Assembly (NCBI RefSeq): GCF_001428625.1 | Contig: NZ_LMIE01000005.1 | Span: 179,001-243,000, forward strand | Source: Hydrogenophaga sp. Root209 | Lineage (GTDB): Bacteria; Pseudomonadota; Gammaproteobacteria; Burkholderiales; Burkholderiaceae_C | Direction: 5' to 3' | DNA length: 64,000 nucleotides | Shown here: positions 34,347 to 43,414 of the stretch, in pieces | Layout of the letters: each line of letters begins with the position of its first letter | Numbering within the stretch: position 1 is the first letter of the stretch | Translations under genes and position numbers: made by a program | The notes under the pieces: generated by a model | Told to the model about the DNA's origin: nothing | Database searches by the model: none | What the model saw: the letters and a program-made list of their open reading frames with translations, nothing else

Positions 34347-35240
34347 ATGAACACAGCCCCCCCCGCCGCCGACGTGCAGGCCACCATCGAGCAACTCTGG
34401 GTCTACCCGGTCAAGTCTTGCGCAGGCATTCAGCTGCCCGAGGCCGAGTTGACCGACACCGGCCTGCTCTACGACCGCGCCTGGATGGTGGTCGACAGCG
34501 AGGGCGGATTCGTCAGCCAGCGCGAGTTGCCGCGCATGGCGCTGATCCAGCCGTCGTTCAAGATGGGCCAGCTGATGCTGCGCGCGCCCGGCATGCTGTC
34601 CCTGCATCTGGCACTGGATGCTGCCGAAGGCCCGCTCCAGGTGCGGGTGTGGGATGACGCCGTCGACGCGTATGACATGGGCGATGTGGCGGCCCAGTGG
34701 TTCAGCGATTTCCTGGGGCCGGACGCACCGGCGAACCTGAAGCGCCTGCGCCTGGCGCGCTTCGACCCCGACATCAAGCGCCCCTGCGACCCGGCCTGGA
34801 CCGGTGGACGCGATGCCACCACCCAGTTCGCCGACGGCTTTGGCCTGCTGGTGACCAGCAGCGCTTCGCTGGCCGATCTCAACGCGCGCCTGGTGGCTGC
34901 GGGTCACGAGCCGGTGGACATGCGCCGCTTCCGGCCCAACATCGTGCTGAGTGGTATCGAGGCGCACGACGAGGACCGCGTGGGCGCCATGCGCGTCGCC
35001 ACCGACGATAGCGCCGCAGTGATCGAGCCGGTCAAGCCCTGCGGCCGCTGCCCCATCCCCAACATCGACCCCACCACGGCCCTCTCCAGCCCGGCAGTGA
35101 GCGACACACTGCAGACCTACCGGCAGGACCCGCGTCTGAAGGGCGCCATCACCTTCGGCATGAACGCCATCGTGATCGAAGGCGACGGACAAGTGCTCCG
35201 CGTGGGGCAGACGGTCACTGCAGACTGGAAGTTCGACTGA
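34347..35240 (+). CDS. MOSC domain protein (YcbX-like)
   Basis: A 297-residue protein with an N-terminal beta-barrel domain (about 10-130; VYPVKSCAGIQLPEAEL) and a C-terminal MOSC domain with the conserved Cys in VKPCGRCPIPNIDP. It resembles E. coli YcbX without the ferredoxin domain, a molybdenum-cofactor protein that reduces N-hydroxylated compounds together with a reductase. The electron donor is not obvious nearby. It precedes ychF on the same strand by 55 bases. Confidence 0.92.
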   Translation: MNTAPPAADVQATIEQLWVYPVKSCAGIQLPEAELTDTGLLYDRAWMVVDSEGGFVSQRELPRMALIQPSFKMGQLMLRAPGMLSLHLALDAAEGPLQVRVWDDAVDAYDMGDVAAQWFSDFLGPDAPANLKRLRLARFDPDIKRPCDPAWTGGRDATTQFADGFGLLVTSSASLADLNARLVAAGHEPVDMRRFRPNIVLSGIEAHDEDRVGAMRVATDDSAAVIEPVKPCGRCPIPNIDPTTALSSPAVSDTLQTYRQDPRLKGAITFGMNAIVIEGDGQVLRVGQTVTADWKFD

Positions 35241-35256
35241 TCCCGACCCCCACCCG

Positions 35257-35262
35257 TAAAAT
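35257..35262 (+). promoter_or_regulatory. Possible -10 element for ychF
   Basis: TAAAAT in the context CCCGTAAAATCGCGGG, 33 bases before the ychF start. The same TAAAATC core appears before ffh. The -35 region is unclear, so the call is weak. Confidence 0.3.
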
Positions 35263-35295
35263 CGCGGGTTCCCCGACCGATCCGAAAGTTTTTCC

Positions 35296-36387
35296 ATGAG
35301 CCTCCAATGCGGCATCGTGGGCCTGCCCAACGTGGGCAAGTCCACCCTTTTCAACGCGCTGACCAAAGCCGGCATCGCGGCCGAGAACTACCCCTTCTGC
35401 ACCATCGAGCCCAACACCGGCGTGGTGGAGGTGCCCGATCCGCGGCTGGTGCAGCTGGCGGCCATCGTCGAGCCCGAGCGCGTTGTGCCGGCCATCGTGG
35501 AGTTCGTGGACATCGCCGGTCTGGTGGCCGGTGCGAGCACCGGTGAAGGCCTGGGCAACAAGTTCCTCGCGCACATCCGCGAGACCGACGCCATCGTCAA
35601 CGTGGTGCGCTGCTTCGAAGACGACAACGTGATCCACGTGGCCAACAAGGTCGACCCGATCGCCGACATCGAGGTCATCCTCACCGAACTCTGCCTGGCC
35701 GACCTCGCCGCTGTGGAAAAGGCGCTGCACCGCGTGAACAAGACCGCGCGTTCGGGCGACAAGGAGTCCATCAAGCAGGTGGCCATTCTGGAAAAGTGCC
35801 AGGCCGCGCTCAACAACACGCAGCCGGTGCGCACCATCGACTTCAGCAAGGAAGAGCAGGCGCAGCTCAAGCAGTTCTTCCTGATCACCGCCAAGCCCGC
35901 GATGTTCGTGGCCAACGTGGCTGAAGACGGCTTCGAGAACAACCCTTTCCTTGACCGGCTGCGCGACTTTGCCGCCAAGCAGAACGCGCCCGTGGTCGCC
36001 ATCTGCGCCAAGATCGAAGCCGAGCTGTCCGAGATGGACGACGCCGACCGACTCGAATTTCTCAAGGAACTCGGGCAGGACGAGCCGGGCCTGAACCGCC
36101 TGATCCGTGCGGCCTACCAGTTGCTCGGCCTGCAGACCTACTTCACCGCCGGCGTGAAAGAGGTGCGCGCCTGGACCATCCACGTGGGCGACACCGGCCC
36201 GCAGGCGGCCGGTGTGATCCACACCGACTTCGAGAAGGGCTACATCCGCGCCCAGACCATCGCTTTCGACGACTTCATCGCCTTCAAGGGCGAGCAGGGC
36301 GCGAAAGACGCGGGCAAGATGCGCGCCGAAGGCAAGGACTACGTTGTCAAGGACGGCGACGTGATGAACTTCCTGTTCAGCAGTTGA
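35296..36387 (+). CDS. ychF: Redox-regulated ATPase YchF
   Basis: A 363-residue Obg-like P-loop protein. It shows G1 [17 protein letters not shown], the G3 DIAGLV segment, a helical coiled-coil insert, and a C-terminal TGS domain (about 280-363, with [22 protein letters not shown]). Family members prefer ATP over GTP, bind ribosomes and affect oxidative stress response. Length matches E. coli YchF exactly (363). It is followed after 10 bases by the pseudouridine synthase homologue. Confidence 0.98.
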   Translation: MSLQCGIVGLPNVGKSTLFNALTKAGIAAENYPFCTIEPNTGVVEVPDPRLVQLAAIVEPERVVPAIVEFVDIAGLVAGASTGEGLGNKFLAHIRETDAIVNVVRCFEDDNVIHVANKVDPIADIEVILTELCLADLAAVEKALHRVNKTARSGDKESIKQVAILEKCQAALNNTQPVRTIDFSKEEQAQLKQFFLITAKPAMFVANVAEDGFENNPFLDRLRDFAAKQNAPVVAICAKIEAELSEMDDADRLEFLKELGQDEPGLNRLIRAAYQLLGLQTYFTAGVKEVRAWTIHVGDTGPQAAGVIHTDFEKGYIRAQTIAFDDFIAFKGEQGAKDAGKMRAEGKDYVVKDGDVMNFLFSS

Positions 36388-36397
36388 GCCCCACCCC

Positions 36398-37171
36398 ATG
36401 AACGAACCCGGCCGGCCCGAACCGCAGCGTCTGGCCAAACGCCTGGCCGCGCAACTGCCGTGCTCGCGCAGCGACGCCGAAAACTACATCGCCGGAGGCT
36501 GGGTGCGGGTGGACGGTGTGGTGGTGGAAGAGCCCATGGAGCGGGTGCGCGATGACCAGACCGTGCTGCTGGACCCCAAGGCCAAGCTGGAGCCGCTGGA
36601 GTCGATGACGCTGATCTGGCACAAGCCGGCCACCCGGGTGCTGCCCGACGAGCCGCTGCTGCCCGACGCGTTGGCCGCCAAATGGTTCACCAACACCAAC
36701 CGTTTCAAGGGCGACCGCTCGGGCGTGCGCCCGCTCAAGGCGCACCTGCACAAGCTGCTGCCGGTGTCGCCGCTGGGCACCAAGGCCAGCGGTCTGATGG
36801 TGTTCACGCAAAACCCCGGCGTGGCCCGCAAGATGACCGACGACGCCGGGCAGCTCGAACACGAGTGGCTGGCTGAAGTGGCGGCCGATCCTGAACTGGA
36901 AGACGATGCCCGGCGCGATGCGGTGCTCAAGTCCTTGAGCAAGGCGCTGTTCTTTGACGGCTGGGCCGTGCCCTCGGCGCGCGCCAGCTGGCAGAGCGAA
37001 CTGCGTCTGCGCCTGGCCATCAAAGGCAACCGACCAGGCCAGGTGGCACACCTGTGTGAGCGCGCCGGCCTGCAGCTCACCGCCTTGCGTCGTTTGCGGC
37101 TGGGCCGTATTTCGCTGGCCGGGTTGCCGGTGGGCGAGTGGCGCTACCTGCTGCCCTACGAACGCTTCTGA
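36398..37171 (+). CDS. RsuA/RluF-family pseudouridine synthase homologue lacking catalytic residues
   Basis: A 257-residue protein with an S4 RNA-binding domain (about 10-60) and an RsuA-type synthase domain. The fold is recognisable through IWHKPATRV, SGLMVFTQNPGVARKM and the end segment RRLRLGRISLAGLPVGEWR. The usual GRLD signature reads SPLG here, so the catalytic Asp is Gly127; the conserved KxY motif reads HEW (Trp157), and RQIRRM reads GQVAHL (residues 214-219). It is therefore probably not an active enzyme and may act as an RNA-binding protein. It follows ychF by 10 bases. The last base of its stop codon is the first base of a MITE-like repeat. Confidence 0.82.
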   Translation: MNEPGRPEPQRLAKRLAAQLPCSRSDAENYIAGGWVRVDGVVVEEPMERVRDDQTVLLDPKAKLEPLESMTLIWHKPATRVLPDEPLLPDALAAKWFTNTNRFKGDRSGVRPLKAHLHKLLPVSPLGTKASGLMVFTQNPGVARKMTDDAGQLEHEWLAEVAADPELEDDARRDAVLKSLSKALFFDGWAVPSARASWQSELRLRLAIKGNRPGQVAHLCERAGLQLTALRRLRLGRISLAGLPVGEWRYLLPYERF

Positions 37172-37275
37172 TACGGGTTCGCCATCAAAGCGATAACGGC
37201 GTTGCTTCGCCTTGCCGTGCTACAGCACTGTCTGCGGCTTCGCGCCTTGTTCTCACTTCGAAGGCGAACCCGTAT
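37171..37275. mobile_element. 105-bp MITE-like hairpin element
   Basis: The ends are perfect 13-base inverted repeats (ATACGGGTTCGCC and GGCGAACCCGTAT at 37171-37183 and 37263-37275). The interior also pairs imperfectly (CAAAGCGATAACGGCG against CGCGCCTTGTTCTCACTTCG), so the whole piece can fold into one long hairpin. It has no coding capacity of its own. It resembles short palindromic elements spread in Comamonadaceae chromosomes. It sits exactly between two convergent genes and supplies the last base of one stop codon and the last codons plus stop of the other. Confidence 0.75.
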
Positions 37276-38428
37276 GCAGCCGCGCGGCCCACACGCTCAC
37301 GGCCATCGCGGCCAGGAGCACCACCAGGCCCACCTGGTGCAGATCCAGCATGCGGCCCTGCGCGATCATCACGCCACCCAATGCGGCACCCAGCGCCTGC
37401 CCGCCGTACATCGCCGAGGTGTTGAGCGCGACCGTGGCCGAGGCCAACTCGGGCGAGATGTGCACCAGCCGCGCCTGCTGTGCGGAATTGCATGAGAAGC
37501 AGCCCAGCGCCCAGGGGATGAGCACGAAGGCCTGGGCCCAGAAGCCGTGGCGTCCCAGTGGCCACAGCAGCAGGCTCAGCACCATGGTGCCCAAGGTGAT
37601 CAGCACCGCGTTGGGCGCGCCGATGCGGTCGATGAAGCGCGTGACCGCCACGTTGCCCGCCAGGCCGAAGACGCCGAACCACAGGAACATCAGCGACAGC
37701 ATCGCGCCGCCGGCGCCCAGCGTCTGGGCGAAATAGGGCGCAAAGTAAGAGAACAGCGTGAACTGTCCGAAGGCCGAGAGCAGCGTCACGCCCACGGCGG
37801 TCATCAAAGGCGCCGAGCCCACGGTGCGGCCCCAGGCCTCGCGCGAGAGCGCCGCCGGCTTGATGCCGTCGGGCACCTCGCGCCACACCCAGGCGCCACT
37901 GGCAAATGCCATCAGCGCCACCAGACCGAAAGCCCAGCGCCAGCCGAGCTCGCCACTGATCCAGGCCGACAGCGGCATGCCCATCACCGACGCAACCGAC
38001 CAGCCCAGGAACACGAAGGTGATCGCGCGCCCGCGCTGCGCGGGGCCGACCAGCAGGCCCACGCTGGCCGCCGCTTGCGGGGTGAAGACCGCCGGCGCGA
38101 TCACGGCCAGCACACGCAGCGGCAACAGCGCCGCGTAGTTCGGTGCCAGTGCGCAGGCAGCGGTGAGCACGCCGTACCAGACCAGCGAGGCCGCGAGCAA
38201 GCGGCGCCGGTCCCAGCCAGCGACCAGGCTGGCGAACAGCGGCGCGCCCAGACCCATGAGGATGGCCGCGGCGGTGATGAGCTGGCCCGCCTGCGGGATG
38301 GACACGCCCAGCGAGTGGCTGATGTCGTTGAGCGTGCCGGGCACCACCATCACGCCGGTACCGATCACGAAGTTGCCGACCATCAGGGTCCAGAGGGCGC
38401 GTGGCAGACCCGTTTGGCTGGTGCTCAT
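37253..38428 (-). CDS. MFS transporter
   Basis: A 391-residue permease with about twelve hydrophobic segments and the loop motif AGWDRRRLLAASL between segments 2 and 3. It looks like an AraJ/drug-efflux (DHA1) member; the substrate is unknown. I use ATG 38428, which overlaps the stop of the upstream yqaA-like gene by four bases. The last residues (HTGSPSK) and the TGA stop lie inside the 105-bp palindromic element, so the original C-terminus was probably different. Confidence 0.88.
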   Translation of the reverse strand: MSTSQTGLPRALWTLMVGNFVIGTGVMVVPGTLNDISHSLGVSIPQAGQLITAAAILMGLGAPLFASLVAGWDRRRLLAASLVWYGVLTAACALAPNYAALLPLRVLAVIAPAVFTPQAAASVGLLVGPAQRGRAITFVFLGWSVASVMGMPLSAWISGELGWRWAFGLVALMAFASGAWVWREVPDGIKPAALSREAWGRTVGSAPLMTAVGVTLLSAFGQFTLFSYFAPYFAQTLGAGGAMLSLMFLWFGVFGLAGNVAVTRFIDRIGAPNAVLITLGTMVLSLLLWPLGRHGFWAQAFVLIPWALGCFSCNSAQQARLVHISPELASATVALNTSAMYGGQALGAALGGVMIAQGRMLDLHQVGLVVLLAAMAVSVWAARLHTGSPSK

Positions 38429-38907
38429 CCTTTGTAGACGCCGGGGAAGAACCACAACAGCGCTGCCGTCATGGTGAGATACCGGGCGAACTTGCCGATG
38501 GCCATGTACGCCAGGCAGGGCCAGAAGGGAAACTTCATCCAGCCGGCCACGGCGCACAGCGGGTCGCCCACCACCGGCAGCCAGGACATCAGGCAGGCCT
38601 TGGGGCCGAAGCGCTCCAGCCACTTCAATGCGCGCACGTCGACGTGGGCGCCGCGCGCGCGGTCCACCGCCTTGTGCGTGCCCAGGCCCATCAGCCAGCT
38701 CACGGCGCCGCCCAGCGTGTTGCCGGCGGTGGCCACCAGGATGGCGGGCCAGAACAGCTCGGGGTTCAGTTTGATGAGGCCGAACACCGCGGGCTCGGAA
38801 CCCATGGGCAACAGGGTGGCCGAGACAAAGGCCACAACGAAGACGGTGCTCAGTCCGAATTCTGGCAAGGCCAGCAGTTGCATCAGGTGGGTGAACCAGT
38901 CGGGCAT
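38425..38907 (-). CDS. yqaA: YqaA family membrane protein (DedA/VTT-like)
   Basis: A 160-residue inner-membrane protein of the VTT (DedA/SNARE-associated) fold: four or so hydrophobic segments with FVSATLLPMGSEPAVFGL, the family motif GNTLGGAVSWLMGLG and the C-terminal FPFWPCLAYMAIGKFARY. YqaA proteins are uncharacterised; DedA relatives flip or organise phospholipids. ATG 38907 stands just after a hairpin with a T-run, and no good ribosome-binding site is visible. It is coupled to the MFS gene through ATGA. Confidence 0.87.
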   Translation of the reverse strand: MPDWFTHLMQLLALPEFGLSTVFVVAFVSATLLPMGSEPAVFGLIKLNPELFWPAILVATAGNTLGGAVSWLMGLGTHKAVDRARGAHVDVRALKWLERFGPKACLMSWLPVVGDPLCAVAGWMKFPFWPCLAYMAIGKFARYLTMTAALLWFFPGVYKG

Positions 38908-38916
38908 GGGCTGCAG

Positions 38917-38941
38917 AAAAAAAACGCCGTCAGTCGGCGTT
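38917..38941 (-). terminator. Intrinsic-terminator-like hairpin in the yqaA leader
   Basis: On the minus strand AACGCCG pairs with CGGCGTT around a five-base loop and is followed by eight T, ending nine bases before the yqaA start codon. There is no minus-strand gene upstream for it to terminate, since dusB reads the other way. It may therefore attenuate the yqaA-MFS transcript itself. Confidence 0.6.
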
Positions 38942-39097
38942 GTGGGTGGCGTTGCGCGTGGTGGTGTGTGAAATGCGAAAGCAAGGGTTCGGATATCGCC
39001 TGCTGAAAAAACAGGCAGGTAGAATCTCGGTCCTTCGCATCCCGCATTGGCTGGGTCGGCGAAGGCCACTTCCATCCATCCGCATTCTCCCACCGCC

Positions 39098-40129
39098 ATG
39101 CACATCGGGGCCTTCACCCTGCCCAATGCCCTGTTCGTCGCGCCCATGGCTGGTGTGACGGACCGGCCGTTCCGCAAGCTGTGCAAGCGACTGGGTGCTG
39201 GCTATGCCGTGAGCGAGATGGTGACCTCGCGCCCCGACCTGCAGGACAGTCTGAAGACATCGCGTCGCGCCAACCACGAGGGCGAAGCCGCGCCGATTGC
39301 GGTGCAGATCGCCGGCACCGACGCGCAGATGATGGCCGACGCCGCGCGCTACAACATCGACCGGGGCGCGCAGATCATCGACATCAACATGGGTTGCCCG
39401 GCCAAGAAGGTCTGCAACAAATGGGCCGGCTCCGCGCTCATGCAGGACGAGGCATTGGCCATCGAGATCGTGCAGGCCGTGGTGGCCGCGTGCGAACCGC
39501 ATGGCGTGCCGGTCACTCTCAAGATGCGCACCGGCTGGTGCGCGAGCGTGCGCAACGCACCCACGCTGGCACTGGCTGCCGAAGCCGCAGGCGTGCAGAT
39601 GCTCACCGTGCACGGCCGCACGCGCGAGCAGGGCTACAAAGGGGAGGCCGAGCACGATACCGTGGCCCACATCAAAAGCCGGGTGCGCATTCCTGTGGTG
39701 GCCAATGGCGACATCAACAGCCCCGAGCAGGCGCGCGAGGTGCTGCGCCGCACCGGTGCCGACGCCATCATGATCGGCCGCGCTGCGCAAGGACGACCCT
39801 GGATCTTTCGCGAGATTTCGCACTTCCTGGCCACGGGTGAACACCTGCCACCACCCGATCTGGCCGACGTCCGTGGCTGGTTGCTGGACCACCTGCACGA
39901 CCACTACGACCTGTATGGCGAATTCACCGGCGTGCGCAGCGCGCGCAAGCACCTGGGCTGGTACGCGCAGTCGCTGCCGTTGCCCCCGGGTGCCGCCGCC
40001 GTGTTTCGCGCGCGTGTCAACACCACCACCACGGTGGACGAGCAGCTGCGCTGCGTGAGCGAGAGCCTGGACGCCTGGTCCTGCGAAACAACAACAACCC
40101 CGAGAGACGACTGGAAACTGGCCGCATGA
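39098..40129 (+). CDS. dusB: tRNA-dihydrouridine synthase DusB
   Basis: A 343-residue FMN enzyme that reduces uridine in the tRNA D-loop. It has the N-terminal [14 protein letters not shown], the catalytic cysteine motif [27 protein letters not shown], and the FMN phosphate site [13 protein letters not shown] use ATG 39098 ([10 protein letters not shown]); the frame is open upstream to 39047 without a better start. It overlaps fis by four bases, the classical dusB-fis pair. Confidence 0.96.
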   Translation: MHIGAFTLPNALFVAPMAGVTDRPFRKLCKRLGAGYAVSEMVTSRPDLQDSLKTSRRANHEGEAAPIAVQIAGTDAQMMADAARYNIDRGAQIIDINMGCPAKKVCNKWAGSALMQDEALAIEIVQAVVAACEPHGVPVTLKMRTGWCASVRNAPTLALAAEAAGVQMLTVHGRTREQGYKGEAEHDTVAHIKSRVRIPVVANGDINSPEQAREVLRRTGADAIMIGRAAQGRPWIFREISHFLATGEHLPPPDLADVRGWLLDHLHDHYDLYGEFTGVRSARKHLGWYAQSLPLPPGAAAVFRARVNTTTTVDEQLRCVSESLDAWSCETTTTPRDDWKLAA

Positions 40130-40362
40130 ACAAGAACAACCTGCACGACTGTGTGCGTGCCAGCATGGAAGACTTCTTCCACGACCTCAACGGCACAGAC
40201 CCGGCCAACCTGCACGACATGCTGGTCAAGGCGGTGGAGAAACCACTGCTCGAAGTGGTGATGGAGCAGGCGCAGCACAACCAGTCGCGCGCCGCGCAAT
40301 GGTTGGGCCTGAACCGCAACACCCTGCGCAAAAAATTGCTGGAACACAAACTCATCGACTGA
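40126..40362 (+). CDS. fis: Fis family DNA-binding protein
   Basis: A 78-residue nucleoid protein. The C-terminal helix-turn-helix [22 protein letters not shown] is typical of Fis. It is shorter than E. coli Fis (98 residues), as usual in betaproteobacteria, and keeps the preceding dimer helices ([17 protein letters not shown]). The start ATG overlaps the dusB stop (ATGA), so its supply is tied to dusB translation. It bends DNA and supports rRNA promoters, replication and recombination in better-studied species. Confidence 0.96.
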   Translation: MNKNNLHDCVRASMEDFFHDLNGTDPANLHDMLVKAVEKPLLEVVMEQAQHNQSRAAQWLGLNRNTLRKKLLEHKLID

Positions 40363-40397
40363 GTCCGCCCTTTTCAAAAACCACCAAGAACCTGTTC

Positions 40398-41984
40398 ATG
40401 CGCGCACTCATTTCCGTTTCCGACAAGACTGGCATCGTCGAACTCGCCCAAGCCCTGCACAGCCTCGGCGTGTCCCTCATCTCCACCGGCGGCACCGCCA
40501 AGCTGCTGGCCGACAAGGGCCTGCCTGTGACCGAGGTGGCCGAGGTCACTGCGTTTCCCGAGATGCTCGATGGACGCGTGAAGACCTTGCACCCCAAGGT
40601 GCACGGCGGTTTGCTGGCGCGGCGCGACCTGCCCGAGCACATGGCGGCACTCAAGACGCACGGCATCGACACCATTGACCTGCTGGTCGTCAACCTCTAC
40701 CCGTTTGAAGCCACTGTCGCCAAGCCCGGCTGCACCCTGGACGACGCGATCGAGAACATCGACATCGGCGGCCCGGCCATGGTGCGCAGCGCGGCCAAGA
40801 ACTGGAAAGACGTGGCGGTGCTGACCGACGCGGCGCAATACGCCGGCGTGATCGACGAACTCAAGGCCAGTGGCAAGGTCAGCGACGCGACGCGCTTCGC
40901 CCTGTCGGTCGCCGCGTTCAACCGCATCAGCAACTACGACGGCGCCATCAGCGACTACCTCTCCAGCATCACGTTCGACGCCGGTGCTGCCGTGCCCGCG
41001 CGCAGCGAGTACCCCGCGCAGGCCAACGGCCGCTTCGTGAAACTGCAGGACCTGCGTTACGGCGAGAACCCGCACCAGACCGCCGCCTTCTACCGCGACC
41101 TGTACCCCGCACCCGGCTCGCTGGTGACGGCGAAGCAGCTGCAGGGCAAGGAGCTCAGCTACAACAACATCGCCGATGCCGACGCGGCTTGGGAATGCGT
41201 GAAGAGTTTCGACGTGCCCGCGTGCGTGATCGTCAAACACGCCAACCCTTGTGGGGTGGCCGTGGGCAAGGACGCGCTCGAGGCCTACAGCAAAGCCTTC
41301 CAGACCGACCCGACCAGCGCCTTCGGCGGCATCATCGCGCTCAACCGTGTGCTCGACGGCGCGGGCGCGCAGGCGATCAGCAAACAGTTCGTCGAAGTGC
41401 TGATGGCGCCGGGCTACACGCCCGAGGCACTGGAGGTGTTCAAGGCCAAGGCCAATGTGCGCGTGCTCGAGATCGCGCTGCCGCCGGGCGGACCCACCGC
41501 CTGGGACAAAGGGCAGAACCTCACCGACATCAAGCGCGTTGGTTCAGGCCTGCTGATGCAGTCGGCCGACAACCATGTGCTCACCCGAGCCGACCTCAAG
41601 GTGGTGACCAGGTTGCAACCCACCGAACAGCAACTCGACGACCTCATGTTTGCCTGGACGGTCGCCAAGTTCGTCAAGTCCAACGCCATCGTGTTCTGCA
41701 AGGACGGCATGACCATGGGCGTGGGCGCGGGCCAGATGAGTCGGCTCGATTCGGCGCGCATTGCCAGCATCAAGGCGGGCCACGCCAAGCTGTCGCTGCA
41801 AGGCACGGCCGTGGCCAGCGATGCCTTCTTCCCGTTCCGCGACGGGCTCGATGTGGTGGTGGACGCGGGCGCGAGCTGCGTGATCCAGCCCGGTGGTTCG
41901 ATGCGCGATCAGGAGGTGATCGACGCGGCGGACGAGCGCGGTGTGGTGATGGTTTACAGCGGCGTGCGCCATTTCCGGCATTGA
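40398..41984 (+). CDS. purH: Bifunctional AICAR formyltransferase / IMP cyclohydrolase PurH
   Basis: A 528-residue enzyme for the last two steps of IMP synthesis. The N-terminal cyclohydrolase (MGS-like) domain spans about 1-150 ([38 protein letters not shown]); the formyltransferase domain follows with [22 protein letters not shown] and [13 protein letters not shown] 40398 matches the family N-terminus. It lies 35 bases after fis and ends in a strong terminator. Confidence 0.98.
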   Translation: MRALISVSDKTGIVELAQALHSLGVSLISTGGTAKLLADKGLPVTEVAEVTAFPEMLDGRVKTLHPKVHGGLLARRDLPEHMAALKTHGIDTIDLLVVNLYPFEATVAKPGCTLDDAIENIDIGGPAMVRSAAKNWKDVAVLTDAAQYAGVIDELKASGKVSDATRFALSVAAFNRISNYDGAISDYLSSITFDAGAAVPARSEYPAQANGRFVKLQDLRYGENPHQTAAFYRDLYPAPGSLVTAKQLQGKELSYNNIADADAAWECVKSFDVPACVIVKHANPCGVAVGKDALEAYSKAFQTDPTSAFGGIIALNRVLDGAGAQAISKQFVEVLMAPGYTPEALEVFKAKANVRVLEIALPPGGPTAWDKGQNLTDIKRVGSGLLMQSADNHVLTRADLKVVTRLQPTEQQLDDLMFAWTVAKFVKSNAIVFCKDGMTMGVGAGQMSRLDSARIASIKAGHAKLSLQGTAVASDAFFPFRDGLDVVVDAGASCVIQPGGSMRDQEVIDAADERGVVMVYSGVRHFRH

Positions 41985-42003
41985 ACGTGCCCGCCCAATG
42001 AAG

Positions 42004-42031
42004 AAGGCCGCTGGTTCACAGCGGCCTTTTT
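42004..42031 (+). terminator. Rho-independent terminator after purH
   Basis: AAGGCCGCTG pairs perfectly with CAGCGGCCTT around a five-base loop and is followed by a T-run. It lies 20 bases after the purH stop and just before the convergent hemL stop, and can serve both directions since AA lies on the other side. Confidence 0.9.
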
Positions 42032-42050
42032 CGTTGGACTTCTCGATGCT

Positions 42051-43358
42051 TCAGCGCGGCAGCCCTTTGAAGACCTCGCGCGCAGCCGCTACCGTGTCCG
42101 CGATGTCCTGCGCGGTGTGCGCCGCACTCACGAAGCCGGCCTCGTACAAGGCCGGCGCGATGTACACGCCCCGGTCCAGCAGCCCATGGAAGAGTTGGTT
42201 GAAGGTGGGGCCGTCGGTGGTCATCACCTTGGCGTAGTTCTGCGGCAGTTGGTCGAAGAGGAAGAAACCGAACATGCCGCCCTGGCTGTCGCCGCACATC
42301 GTCACGCCTTCGGCGTGGGCGGCGCTGGTCAGGCCGTCCACCAGCGAGCGTGTGGTGGCCGACAGCGCTTCGAAGAAACCCGGCTTCTGAATTTCGCGCA
42401 GCGTGGCCAGTCCACAGGCCGTGGCCACGGGGTTGCCCGAGAGCGTGCCCGCCTGGTACACGCCGCCCAAGGGAGCGAGTTGTTCCATCACCGCGCGCTT
42501 GGCGCCAAAGGCGGCCAGCGGCATGCCCCCGCCGATCACCTTGCCCATCACCGTCATGTCGGGCTCGAAGCCGGGAATGAGCTGGGCGTACACGCTCTGC
42601 GCGCCGCCGAGCGCGACACGGAAACCGGTCATCACCTCGTCGAAGGCGAGCAGTGCGCCGTGTTGCGTGCACAACTCGCGGCAGCGCTTCATGAAAGGCA
42701 CGCTGGCGCGCACGAAGTTCATGTTGCCCGCGATGGGCTCGATGATCAGGCAGGCCACTTCGGGGCCGTGCTCGACGAAAGCCGCTTCAAGTTGCTCGAT
42801 GTTGTTGTACTCCAGCACGATGGTGTGCTGCACCACCTCGGGCGGCACGCCGGCGCTGGTGGGGTTGCCGAAGGTGGCCAGTCCGGAGCCCGCTTTCACC
42901 AGCAGCGCGTCGGCGTGGCCGTGGTAACAGCCCTCGAACTTGATGATCTTCTTGCGTCCGGTCGCGCCGCGCGCCAGGCGGATCGTGCTCATGCCGGCTT
43001 CGGTGCCGGAGCTCACCAGCCGCACCATCTCGATGCTGGGCACGAGCTTGATGATCTCTTCGGCGAGCTCCACCTCGCGCTCGGTCGGTGCACCGTAGGA
43101 AAAACCTTCGAGCACCGCCTTCTGCACCGCTTCCACCACGGCCGGGTGACCATGGCCCAGGATCATCGGACCCCACGAGCCGATGTAGTCGATGTAGCGC
43201 TGACCGTTGGCGTCCCAGAAATAGGCGCCCTGGGCTCTTTGCACAAAGCGGGGCGTGCCACCCACCGCTCGGAAAGCGCGCACCGGCGAATTCACGCCGC
43301 CCGGGATCAGGGCCTTGGCGCGGTCAAACAGTTGCTGGTTGCGATCGACAGTGGTCAT
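42051..43358 (-). CDS. hemL: Glutamate-1-semialdehyde 2,1-aminomutase HemL
   Basis: A 435-residue PLP enzyme that makes 5-aminolevulinate, the C5-pathway precursor of heme. Family signatures are [11 protein letters not shown] near residue 20, [30 protein letters not shown] and the PLP-binding Lys in [17 protein letters not shown] 43358 gives the standard N-terminus [11 protein letters not shown]; upstream codons are not conserved. It follows the thiD-like gene on the same strand after 56 bases. Confidence 0.98.
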   Translation of the reverse strand: MTTVDRNQQLFDRAKALIPGGVNSPVRAFRAVGGTPRFVQRAQGAYFWDANGQRYIDYIGSWGPMILGHGHPAVVEAVQKAVLEGFSYGAPTEREVELAEEIIKLVPSIEMVRLVSSGTEAGMSTIRLARGATGRKKIIKFEGCYHGHADALLVKAGSGLATFGNPTSAGVPPEVVQHTIVLEYNNIEQLEAAFVEHGPEVACLIIEPIAGNMNFVRASVPFMKRCRELCTQHGALLAFDEVMTGFRVALGGAQSVYAQLIPGFEPDMTVMGKVIGGGMPLAAFGAKRAVMEQLAPLGGVYQAGTLSGNPVATACGLATLREIQKPGFFEALSATTRSLVDGLTSAAHAEGVTMCGDSQGGMFGFFLFDQLPQNYAKVMTTDGPTFNQLFHGLLDRGVYIAPALYEAGFVSAAHTAQDIADTVAAAREVFKGLPR

Positions 43359-43414
43359 GGAGCGAAGCTGCGTTGGTGGGTAGCACGCGCAAGCTTGCAC
43401 TGCGCGCGGGAGGG

